Below are positions 9,751-18,640 of a DNA stretch of 64,000 nt, piece by piece (positions within the stretch are counted from its first letter, which is position 1; each line of letters opens with the position of its first letter). This DNA comes from Chondrus crispus (Eukaryota; Rhodophyta; Florideophyceae; Gigartinales; Gigartinaceae), in contig NW_005179051.1 of assembly GCF_000350225.1 (NCBI RefSeq), forward strand, positions 139,110 through 203,109, in the 5' to 3' direction. The position numbers and the translations under genes were made by a program. The notes under the pieces are model-generated. The model was not told where the DNA came from. It worked only from the letters and a program-made list of their open reading frames with translations, and ran no database searches.

Positions 9751-11466
9751 ATGAAAAAAACCATCGCCGCCTTTACCCTTGTCTTCCTGCTCGGTTCCGT
9801 CGTGGCCCAGCCTACTAGTGGCAACGGCCCGGCCGACAGCGAGGCTTTTGAAGCCGTCGGCCCCCAGAGCGCAGTCTTCGAGAATCGTACCAGGGCCCAG
9901 TGTGATCCCCGCTTCCGCACCTTCGACGGCACCTGCACCAATAATGCCACCGAGATCAGCCGCACCCAGGGCTCCGCAGGTCTGCCGCACTTCTCCTACT
10001 TTCTGGAGAGCCCGCCCGAGCTCCTCTTCTCTGGCGAGCTCCCGTCCCCTACGCTCATCTCCAACGGCCTCACCACCCAGACTATGGACATCCGTGAGCC
10101 GCGCGGCCTGAACGAGCTCGTCACCTTCTTCGGCCAGCTCATTGACCACACCTGTGCCTCCACCCCAACCAACAACGGCGCCGAGGGCACTATCGCTGAG
10201 CCCGCCTTCATCGACGTCCCCGCCGACGACCCCATCATGGCCAACATCTCCGGCTCACAGCTCATGTTCTTCCGCTCTGAGCGAGAGGAGCTCCGCCTCG
10301 AGCCGGGCGTCGAGCGCGCCATCAACATCCTCACCTCCGCCATGGATCTGGACTCTGTCTACGGGCCCAGTAAGGCTCGATCCGATGCTCTGCGCTCCTT
10401 CGTCGACGGCGAGCTCAAGACCAGCCCTAACGATCTCCTCCCGCTCAACACCCTGGGCCTGTCCAACGAGCCCTCCCCCTCCGCTAACTTCTTCGTCGCC
10501 GGTGACGCCCGCTCCAACGAGCACCCCGTCCTCACCACTCTTCACACCGTCTTTCTCCGAGAGCACAATGACATCGCTCGCGAGATCAAGGCCACCTTCC
10601 CGGAAATGGAAGACGAGGAAATCTTCAACAACTCCCGCCAGGTGAACATCGCCCAGTTCCAGAGGATCGTCTTCGACGAGTGGTACCCCGCCATCACCGG
10701 ACGCACCCTTCCCCCCTACGCAGGCTTCAGCCCAACCACGGACCCCACCGCCAGTATCCTCTTCACCACCGCCTCCTTCCGCGTCGGCCATACACTTGTC
10801 AACAACGAGATCACTCGCCTCGGACCAGGCTTGACTCCTATGAGTCCGCTCGACCTCACCATGACCTTCTTCGCCGGCGTGGGCCCGATCATAGCCAAGG
10901 GCATTGAACCGATCCTCCGCGGTGTCCTGAACACCGGTGCCCAGAAGATCGATCTCATGGTTGTTGACGCCCTTCGCAACTTCCTCTTCAGCAACGTCGA
11001 AGAAGTCATCGGCCTCGACCTCATCGCCCTCAACCTCCAGCGCAGTCGCGACCATGGCGTCATGTTGTACACCGACATCCGCCGTCGCTTCCGTCGCGGA
11101 AGGGAAGCCATCGTCAGGAGCTTCTCGGACATCTCCAGTGACCCCAACGTCCAGAGCAGGCTCCAGAGCGTCTACGGTGACGTCGACAGCATCGAGGCCT
11201 GGATCGGCCTCATGGCCGAGGATCATGCCCCTGGCAGCTCCATGGGCGCCACGATGCTCGCCATCTGGGAGGAGAAGTTCGGCCGCTTCAGGGATGGTGA
11301 CCGCTTCTACTATGAGAACACGTTCCAGTATGACCCGCGCATTCTCGCCGGTATCCCCAGGCTCCAAGCTGCCTTGAATGGAGAGGACACCATGAACGCT
11401 CTCTTGCTCAGGAACACCAACATCGCGCCCGCTGATATGCCGGACAGCCCCTTCTTCACCAACTAA
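9751..11466 (+). CDS. Secreted animal-type haem peroxidase (POX1)
   Basis: 571 codons in one exon. Residues 1-19 form a signal peptide (ending SVVAQ), so the enzyme should be secreted or enter the endomembrane system. The animal haem peroxidase fold is shown by the distal helix FGQLIDH (Gln129, Asp132, His133), a Ca-loop-like TSAMDLDSVYG (195-205), GDARSNE with the catalytic Arg254 and Glu257, HTVFLREHN (265-273), the proximal His347 in RVGHTL, and LNLQRSRDHG with Asn428. Asp132 and Glu257 are the positions that form haem esters in mammalian peroxidases. The Ca-ligand Asp after the distal His is Thr here. Such enzymes use H2O2 to oxidise halides or organic donors; the substrate cannot be read from sequence. 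About 90% identical to POX2/POX3 by eye. The 3' untranslated region is interrupted by E2, 19 bp after the stop. Confidence 0.93.
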   Translation: MKKTIAAFTLVFLLGSVVAQPTSGNGPADSEAFEAVGPQSAVFENRTRAQCDPRFRTFDGTCTNNATEISRTQGSAGLPHFSYFLESPPELLFSGELPSPTLISNGLTTQTMDIREPRGLNELVTFFGQLIDHTCASTPTNNGAEGTIAEPAFIDVPADDPIMANISGSQLMFFRSEREELRLEPGVERAINILTSAMDLDSVYGPSKARSDALRSFVDGELKTSPNDLLPLNTLGLSNEPSPSANFFVAGDARSNEHPVLTTLHTVFLREHNDIAREIKATFPEMEDEEIFNNSRQVNIAQFQRIVFDEWYPAITGRTLPPYAGFSPTTDPTASILFTTASFRVGHTLVNNEITRLGPGLTPMSPLDLTMTFFAGVGPIIAKGIEPILRGVLNTGAQKIDLMVVDALRNFLFSNVEEVIGLDLIALNLQRSRDHGVMLYTDIRRRFRRGREAIVRSFSDISSDPNVQSRLQSVYGDVDSIEAWIGLMAEDHAPGSSMGATMLAIWEEKFGRFRDGDRFYYENTFQYDPRILAGIPRLQAALNGEDTMNALLLRNTNIAPADMPDSPFFTN

Positions 11467-11485
11467 TTGTGTCAAGGATTCTAAC

Positions 11486-11687
11486 TGTGATGCAAGATCG
11501 ATGGCTCGGTTTACTGTGATCGCGTCTCTATCTACCTTATGTAGGGATGGTAGCGATCCGTAGGCCGGCGGCGATCGTGGTGAGTTGATCGCTGTTGTAC
11601 GTGTGATACGTGTCTGTATATGGCTCTCATGACTGCTGACGCATTGCTGTTGCGGCGTCGACGTTTGTTTTTATGGCTCTCATGACA
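11486..11687 (-). repeat. E2 3' LTR (202 bp, extended form) with polypurine tract
   Basis: The first 148 bp match the 5' LTR (one substitution seen, CGGCGGCGATC versus CGGCAGCGATC, and a second near the end). They are followed by about 53 extra bp that end in a second copy of ATGGCTCTCATGACA touching the polypurine tract (minus GACAGGGGGAG, 11688-11698). Only the PPT-proximal copy carries the terminal TG; the inner copy reads AGTCATGAG. The pol stop codon TGA (11682-11680 on minus) lies inside the LTR. Confidence 0.88.
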
Positions 11688-12740
11688 CTCCCCCTGTCGA
11701 CGGCGCTGCAGTTTTGCCGTCTGCAGTCGTGTGGTTTCTGAGCTGTAGTTTGGGGAGGAGGCGCGTGTATGCTTGACGACGCAGCGGTTTTGTGAGGATG
11801 TCGGCGAGTTGTTCATCCGTGGGGACATGTGCAATGGCAATTGTGCCCTTTTGAGCCTGATGCGTGAGGTAGTGATGCCTCAGATCTATGAATTTTCGCC
11901 TCTTCGTCGGTCCCGTGCTGTTGGCAACGTGGATGGCGGACTGGTTGTCTATCATCAAGGGGGTCGGGGATTGCGGCAGCATGTGCACGTCCTGTAGCAG
12001 ACGTCGGATCCACGTGGTCTGCTGTGCGGCGGAGGTGGCCGCAATATATTCTGCCTCGCAGGTGGATAAGGCTGTGATGTTTTGCTTGAGGGACCCCCAA
12101 CATATCGGTGTGCCGTTGTATGTGTGGAGGGTCCCCGATATGGACTTCCTGTCCGTGATGTCGGCGGCGAAATTGGCATCGGCATACGAGACAAGGAGGT
12201 TCTGGGGTTTCTCTTTGTCTGCTTGCTTGCCGGCTCGGAACGTGAGGCCTGTGTTTGGTGTGCCCTTGAGGTACGTTATCAGGCGTTTGAGTGCGTTCCA
12301 GTGCCTTTGCGTCGGGTTGTTGGCCGCTACTGCTAGTCTGTTTGCCAGGAAGTAGATGTCTGGTCGCGTCGAGTCAGCGACGTAGCGTAGGTCCCCAATG
12401 ATCTGCTGGTATTTTTTGAGTGTGTGCAGTTGGGTCTCGTCTTTGTCTGTTGGCTTCTGGAGCAGGACACCGTCGCAGTATGGGGTGTCTTTAGCATTGC
12501 ATTTGGCCATGTCCACTTGCTGTACTATGTAGTTGATGGCGTTGGGCTGGGAGATGTGAATGTCTCCATTTGGGTGTCGTGTCACCGTCCATCCGAGAAA
12601 AGTCCTGTGTTCCCCTAGGCGTTTGATGTTGTACGCTTTCGCTAGGGCTGCGGCGCACTCGTCTTTGAGTTTCGCGGTTGAGGCGAGTACTGTGAAGTCA
12701 TCCATGCTGACAGCAGCAATTATATGTTCTTTGCCTTTTT
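11680..12740 (-). pseudogene. E2 reverse transcriptase C-terminal half and RNase H
   Basis: The frame opens after an 8-A run at about 12736-12743 and reads AAVSMDDFTVLAS (catalytic box SMDD), AYNIKRLGEHRTFLGWTV, ADSTRPDIYFLANRLAVAA, SYADANFAADITDRKSISG, STCEAEYIAATSAAQQT, MIDNQSAI and LADILTKPL, then ends TGGVS with the stop in the LTR. It is joined to the upstream RT half only if one extra A is read, so RT is split in this copy. Confidence 0.88.
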
Positions 12741-14437
12741 TTTGGACCAGAGGCACAGGTCTGCTTCGCTTTGCTTGAAGTTGTGTTTTCGTAGGAGTGT
12801 GAAGACTGCAGATAGGTATGTGTGGCCGGCGGATGGCGTCCCGTATATGTTCATGTTTAGTTTTCCGCCTTGGCAGGCATGTTTGTATGTGCCATTGAAT
12901 CTGGCATGCTGTCTCACATATACTGTTTCTCCTCCGTTGTGCGCGAATTTTTCGTGTAGGTACGCTGACTTGATATCGATGTGTTCGATGTGCATGCGGT
13001 ACTTGGCCGCTATTCCAAACATTGCGCGTACTGTGGTCTTGTCGGCCATGTACGTTGTAGTTTTGGATGGGTCGTAGTGCTTGTGTGGTAGCATTTTGTC
13101 CCCCCTTGCAGAGCATCGGGCTTTTCTCGATGCAATTTGTCCTTTGCTGTCCCTCTTGTAACGATATCCCATTTTTAGGGGTATCAGTTTCCGTTTCTTG
13201 AGGATTTTGGAGTCGGGTATCCACTGTACTACGTTCATGGCGTCGAGGTTGTCGAGTTCGGCGTTGTGGGCTTTTTCCCATTCGGCAGCGTCGGGGTATT
13301 TTTTGGCTTGTCCGGGGTGAGCTGGGGCGGGTGTGGTGCCTGTTATCTCTGTTGGCGTGCGATGCGGGGTGAAGGCTTTCGTGGCATATGTGCATGAGGC
13401 TACAGGATCGGTGGTGCTGTGGTATGGTTGGAAGTTGACGCATCGAACTCGTCGTGGTCTGTTCGTGTCGAGTTCGAGGACCATGATGTGGTTTTCGTCG
13501 ATGCCATGGAGGTACCTGGCGGGTGTTGTCCTGTGGGCGAGTTTTGATATTTGTTTCCGATTTGCTAACTCAGGTACTGTACCGAGCTGTCCGAACAGCA
13601 GGAATTGCGGGACGTCGGGGGTGGCATTGGTCCACATGGTGTAGGGAAGGGTGTTGATCCCGTGGTGGAATATATTGTTGTACTTGAATGCAGCGTCCCT
13701 TACTGCGTCTTCCCAGTGCGTCTTGGGTAGTGAGCTGTGGTGGAGGGCGGCTCTGGCTGAGTTCATGAGTGTACTGTTTATCCTTTCCGCGATCCTATTT
13801 TGTTGGGGCGTGTGTGGGACTGTAGTGCTGTGCATGACGTTGTGCGATCTGTATACGACGTTGGCGCTGTCTGATACATATTCTTTCGCGTTGTCTGTGT
13901 GGAACAGTCTCGGTTTGCACCCTTTTCGTTTGTTGAGGGCTGTGAGGATGACATCCAGCCTGTGCGGTGTTTCTGCTCTTGATTGCAGGAAGTCGACTAT
14001 GAGGTAGCGGGATCGTGTGTCTATTACTGTGAGTATGTATTTGTTGCCTTGCCTGGATGTGGGGTTGAATGGTCCACATATATCGCTGCTAAAGGCGGCT
14101 CCTACTCGGTAGTTGTGCGTCTTGGGGTAGTGCGGTGCGGGCTGCTGCTTCGCTGCAGCGCAGCTCGAGCAGGTGATCCGCGGTGGTCGTTGCCTGAGTG
14201 TGGGCGGGAGGTTTGGCAGGAGGCCGAGTTTGGCCATTTTCTGGAGCGTTGTTGGTCTGATGTGATTGAACAGTACATGATAGTGGTGGAAGTCCCTTTC
14301 TACAGCTGGGTGTGCTGGGATGTGCGGTGGGGGCGCTGGGTTGTGCATTTGGTGTAGTGGGATTTTTTCTGCGCGTGGTGCGGTGTGGCCACGTGCTATT
14401 GTACGGCTTGGCTTTGGCGTCGCTGTCTTCTTTTTTT
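12735..14437 (-). pseudogene. E2 integrase and reverse transcriptase N-terminal half
   Basis: An open frame of about 565 codons. The zinc-binding region has FNHIRPTTLQK and CSSCAAAKQ. The catalytic core has SSDICGPFNPTSRQGNKYI (Asp), FHTDNAKEY (Asp) and TPQQNRIAERIN (Glu). The RT begins with MGYRYKRDSKGQIASRKAR, HIDIKSAYLHEKFAH and ACQGGKLNMNIYGTPSAG, then ends prematurely at the A-run just before the SMDD box. Catalytic residues of the integrase are intact. Confidence 0.9.
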
Positions 14438-15690
14438 TGTTTTTGGATTGGGGGCTTTTTTGGTTTGGGTATCGGGTCTTTTGGAATTTTTTATTGACCG
14501 TGGTGGTATGGTCCGGGCTGCCATGGCGTTGCGTTTGGTTTTTGGGAGATCGAGGTAGTACATGCCTTTCCTGAAGCGTGCTTGCGCTACTATTTGTGGC
14601 GGGTGTGTGCTCGTGTCGAGTACAGTGGCCTGTGTGGGTGTGAACCGGACCTCTCCCCATTGCTCTGCTATGTCGTGAACTGATAGCAGGTTGGATCGCA
14701 TTGCTGGGTTGGCGATCGCTGGGACTCGTATGTGCCTATTCGTACTGGTCCGTATATGTATCATCCCCTTGTGTGTGGCGGGTGGCGTGATGTTGGTGGC
14801 CGTGTTAGTTCGGATGATTTGTCGGAGTGGTTTCATGTTCGTCGTGGGTTTGCGAACATGTGACGGATGCGCTCCTGAGTCGAGGGCATACTGCTTACCT
14901 TCGCATATGTCCTCGTCAGTCACCTGTTGCGCGATTGTGTCGTCGTGTTCGTCGCGGGTGCTGGCCATTTTCCCGGTGGTGGTTTTGGGCGGCAAACGTG
15001 TTTGCCGAGGGGTTGTGCGCTTCTTATCGGTATTCGTGTACCATTTGTCCGCATTTTCCCTTGTGGCTGCATTGCCGCGTTGGGGTTGATCGGGGTGGGT
15101 CGTTGATCCTCTGCCTTGCCTCCGGCTGCGAGTTCGTCGTCTCATTGCCTGGTAGTTGGGGCTGTCTGCCCATTGGTCTGTCGTGTTCATGCCTTGTGGA
15201 CGTTGTTGCCGGATTTCCTGTTTTTCGTCTTCTCGAGCTTGTATGGATTTGAGTCGTTGGACGAGGTTGGCTATGGTTGTGGGGATTGTGTTGTTCGCGA
15301 TCCACATGTCGGGTAGGTGTTGCAATGCCGGGTGCGAGTTGAGGCCGTGTATGATGAATTCTATTGTGACAGATTCATCATGTTGAATGCTGGGGTACTC
15401 TGCGAGACACATTTTTGTCCGTATGGTTCCGTGTGCTGCGATGTATTCATCTATGTCCCCTCCCGACTTGATCTTTGTGCGTTGTGCTTCTTGTTTGAGG
15501 ATGAGGTGTGTGGTTGGCGTTGAGTCAGTGAAGTGTGTTTTGATCTCTGCCAGAAGCTGTTGAGGGGTAACGCTGAGGTCCATGTCGATTGTGCTTGCCA
15601 GATCCGCAGGGAGGCTGGTCATGATGCTCATGCGTAGGAATGCACATTTTCTGCGGTATATGGAATGGTACGGGCTCGTTACTGTGGGGG
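14438..15690 (-). pseudogene. E2 gag (main part) and protease
   Basis: Open for 411 codons from 15631 and coherent upstream to about 15690. Gag has HLILKQEAQRTKIKSG and IEFIIHGLNSHPALQHL, and an Arg-rich C-terminal part (MRRRTRSRRQGRGS) in place of a zinc knuckle. The protease has YALDSGAHPSHVRK and NLLSVHDIAEQWGEV. It is preceded by the N-terminal gag frame and followed by the integrase frame, each reached by a -1 shift; the second shift is at an 8-A run (14431-14438). Confidence 0.85.
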
Positions 15691-16170
15691 TGGTGAGCTT
15701 TCATCGAGGGCTGCCTCGACGTTGTTGATTATTGCTATGTCGTGGAGGGTTTGCGTCCATAGCTTGTAGTTCGTTCCGTCGCTTGCGAGTGGAGGTAGCT
15801 GTCCATGCATTCTTGTGTCAGCTTGGGGCATTGCCGGTGCTATTTCTTGCTGGTTTGACATTTGTGGGCGCTCTGCAGGTGTGATCGGAGCGGGTTGTGT
15901 TGGCTCTACGGGGGTGATCGGAGCTTGGTGTTGTGGCTCTACGGGTGTGGTCGGAGCGGGTTGTGTTGGCTCTACGGGGGTGATCGGAGCTTGGTGTTGT
16001 GGCTCTACGGGTGTGGTCGGAGCGGGTTGTGTTGGCTCTACGCTTGCTGGCGGAGCTTGTGGGGTTGGGGCAACGGGGCTTTGTGGTGCCGTGCTCTCGT
16101 TGTCCTGATCTCGTCCGGGTGGTCGGTATACGAGATGATCGTCTTGTAGTGGTGCGTGGTTAGGGTCCAT
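15679..16170 (-). CDS. E2 gag N-terminal ORF with tandem Pro/Glu repeats
   Basis: The 163-codon ORF starts MDPNHAPLQ. Its ATG (16170-16168) lies within the primer-binding site. Residues 43-95 are a proline-rich repeat made of 11-residue units of the type PxxAPxTPVEP. The C-terminal part (TNYKLWTQTLHDIAIINNVE) resembles the start of copia gag domains and is matched in E1 (DNFPSWKQALSDLAVINGME). The ORF stops at 15679. The homologous gag continues one frame back, as in E1, which could mean ribosomal -1 frameshifting or parallel decay. Confidence 0.75.
   Translation of the reverse strand: MDPNHAPLQDDHLVYRPPGRDQDNESTAPQSPVAPTPQAPPASVEPTQPAPTTPVEPQHQAPITPVEPTQPAPTTPVEPQHQAPITPVEPTQPAPITPAERPQMSNQQEIAPAMPQADTRMHGQLPPLASDGTNYKLWTQTLHDIAIINNVEAALDESSPPPQ
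15886..16043. repeat. Tandem repeat, 66-bp period (33-bp subunits)
   Basis: The unit GGCTCTACGGGGGTGATCGG followed by AGCTTGGTGTTGTGGCTCTACGGG and further bases recurs with period 66 bp, about 2.3 copies, each built of two related 33-bp subunits. The copies are nearly identical, so the array is recent or homogenised. It lies inside the N-terminal gag frame and preserves it. Confidence 0.85.
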
Positions 16171-16174
16171 AACC
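16163..16174 (-). promoter_or_regulatory. E2 primer-binding site overlapping the gag start codon
   Basis: Minus strand GGTTATGGACCC immediately follows the 5' LTR. It resembles the copia-type site that pairs with an internal fragment of initiator tRNA-Met. The ATG of the gag ORF is inside it. Confidence 0.7.
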
Positions 16175-16323
16175 TGTGATGCAAGATCGATGGCTCGGTT
16201 TACTGTGATCGCGTCTCTATCTACCTTATGTAGGGATGGTAGCGATCCGTAGGCCGGCAGCGATCGTGGTGAGTTGATCGCTGTTGTACGTGTGATACGT
16301 GTGTGTATATGGCTCTCATGACA
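16175..16323 (-). repeat. E2 5' LTR (149 bp, short form)
   Basis: Plus-strand TGTGATGCAAG...CTCTCATGACA. Bounded by the primer-binding site on one side and the target duplication ctaac (16324-16328) on the other. Confidence 0.9.
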
Positions 16324-16960
16324 CTAACGTTCTTTACAACCACATTTTCGAAATTTACTTTTTGACATTTTAATCAATACGTACCAACCCGACTTTCTTC
16401 TTTTAGAACAGCTGCACCTTCCAGATATGGAAGGTCCTCTCAGATAAAAATATAAAACTGGAAGGTAGTTCTAACATCTCTATCAGCTCTAGCCTTCTTT
16501 CAAAACAAGATATATACTTCTCTTGCCCGCCACTTTTATACCGTTCCGTATGTCTCTCAAGAACAGTGAATGAAAAACGTGCACCATGATGATCTGCGGC
16601 GTGATTCTTCTTCCTTTTCGCACATGCAACCCGTAGCGGCACGATTAGTGTCAATCAGAAAAGGGGTGTATTTGTCCCAGCGGAAGATGAGTAAGAAGAA
16701 GAAATAATGCAATTGAAGCAGTCCTTTTGACTTGTAGACGAAAGACCATAAAAAACTAGTCAAGAATTTACTGCAAGCCTTCACATGTGCCCTGCAAAAG
16801 GGCACTCTGTAGGGCCGATATACAGCTCTCTTTCTTTCAGCTGGCTGCTTGTGCATATATAGTACAGTAGAAGAAACTCTATTTGACTTGCCCTTCTCTA
16901 CTTGCTTACATCTTCACTGGGCTGCTTCCATTTGTGACATTCAATAAGCGGAAAGGACAT
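16324..16960. other. Displaced 3' flank of POX1
   Basis: This DNA continues the POX1 3' region cut off by E2. It aligns with the 3' flanks of POX3 (27957-28582) and POX2 (mirror): CATTTTCGAAATT, then CACTTTTATACCG, and CTCCCTTTGTGACATT versus CTTCCATTTGTGACATT. It contains neither the 620-bp block found in the POX2 flank nor the hairpin found in the POX3 flank, so the short form is probably ancestral. Confidence 0.7.
16531..16543 (-). promoter_or_regulatory. TATA-like motif facing the POX 3' end
   Basis: On the minus strand this reads CGGTATAAAAGTG, pointing towards the peroxidase 3' end. The same 13-mer occurs at 20288-20300 (plus, facing POX2) and 28168-28180 (minus, facing POX3). It could start an antisense transcript, or be part of a 3'-end signal; there is no ORF directly after it. 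Confidence 0.4.
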
Positions 16961-18640
16961 TGTGACGCCCGAACAGACTTCCGGCAACCTCTAAAGGCAC
17001 AAAACTTGCGGAACGCCCCTAAGTGTGAATAGCTGCATTTCGCAAATTTCCCATTTCCCAAAATCATATGAATAAAATATTTATAAGGCAAACTGAAACA
17101 ATCGGCATTGGAGAGGATTGACCAAAACATTCCGCCACTGACAAACGCTCCAAAGGACTGATACTACAATCCGAACCCTTCGATGACGTGATCCGTCGGT
17201 CAGGCTACAGAAGACGTACTGCTCGGCCAGTGAAACAAGACCATCAGGTCAGTTGTAATCTTTAGAATGACCGAAGCCAGGCGTGAAGTACTGTCCCTTA
17301 CAGTTACGGTGCCACGCTTTCGAGTTGTAGTTGCGACAGTTGTAAGCAAACTATTTCTGGCAAACTATTTCCGGCATACCAAAAGGATTTGGAAACACTT
17401 GGCAGGGCCTAAGCTGCGGCGCGTACTGTACATGTACAAAAGGAACGAGTACTGAGCACCGTGCCAGTATGAATTGACTGGCGCAATTCAGATCCGCTCA
17501 ACATAACCGCTGCCGCTACAGTGGGAATATCTCGAAACAAATGCTACGAAAACAAGGAAGCAACACATGCGAGTGTGGACACTGTGCGTGTTACGCTTCA
17601 TCATAGAACGTCTTGTCGTCGCGCACAATTCCAAACCGCCCATACTGATTTAGTCATTGCTACTGTAAGGTTCTGCCAAGAATGCCTCCTCTTCCGTTCT
17701 CCATGTTATCAGCGAATGTTTACGACAACAGGGCTCAGCACATATTGTACCGTCGATAGTAGTTGATGTCATTGTGAAGATTGGCTTTTGTTGGACCCAC
17801 AGATACAAAGTGATACGTTCTCTCTTTATGTAGTGCACTCTCCTGGTACTAGGACACGAAGACACTACGAATGGTCCGCAAATGACTTGACGTGCGGTGA
17901 ACGACTTGCTGATCAGCCTTTAAAAGGCAAGCGCAGGATATGGGTATTGTAAGATTTAAAGACGCGGGTAAGCGGGTCGACAACAACCTGGTCAGTCCAC
18001 CTATTATGAACCAGGATTAGAATATAGTGCATGCTACTCTGCGACGCTCTTGCTGGTAGAATGTCAATTATCAATTAAATTTATCGCGGTGGGAACTGTT
18101 ACAATTGTTCCGCGCCGATGAGCTCTGTGATATGGGGGTTTTCGGCGAAGGAAACATTGCGGGAAACGAGGCTCCACACGTGACTAAAACAGTGCAAGGC
18201 AGGGAACAGAACACTTGGTCGTTGGCATAGAAGGGTTGTGGGCGTCGCGGAGCGGATCCAGGCCACAAGGATGTCATGGGTAACGGATCAGAGATTGGCG
18301 TGGGTTGTATGAGCGTTCAACTGTTAATGCGGTCGTTTATGAAAAGGCAAGAAAACGATGCTGGGAACATATGTACAGATCTGCCCGCGGGGTGGTCGTG
18401 TACATATACTGGTTGACATAAAGAGGTCGCCCACATATCGAACACGGTTTCCCCCGTGTTGGAAATACGGTTACAATAGTGTACGGTTTTCTAAAAAAAT
18501 TTCGGCAACCGTGGAAACGGTTAGCTGGCGAGATGCAAAATAGACAACCGTGGATATCAAGGTTTTATCAACACGAATAGCGTTGATTTTGGGATTAGTT
18601 TGGACCATAAAATGCAGATAGATGCACCACAACTATCCTT
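16961..18640. other. Interval without recognisable gene
   Basis: Short ORFs only, none with a recognisable motif. Around 18430-18550 the string AACCGT or its complement recurs several times (for example ACGGTTACAATAGTGTACGGTTTTC, GGAAACGGTTAGC, GACAACCGTGG), and a small hairpin AACACGG...CCGTGTT is present. This could be the subterminal region of the pogo-like element next to it. Confidence 0.35.

Larger units (their letters stand above)
11486..16323 (-). mobile_element. Ty1/copia element E2 in the POX1 3' untranslated region
   Basis: A complete 4838-bp element flanked by ctaac (11481-11485 and 16324-16328). The 5' LTR is at the right (16175-16323), followed on the minus strand by the primer-binding site, gag, PR, INT, RT, RNase H, polypurine tract and 3' LTR (11486-11687). 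POX2 and POX3 have the same 3' flank without the element (GGATTCTAACGCCCTTTACA near 27951 and its mirror near 20510), which confirms the exact insertion point. The pol frame is broken by three one-base shifts, so this copy is probably not autonomous now. Confidence 0.95.
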
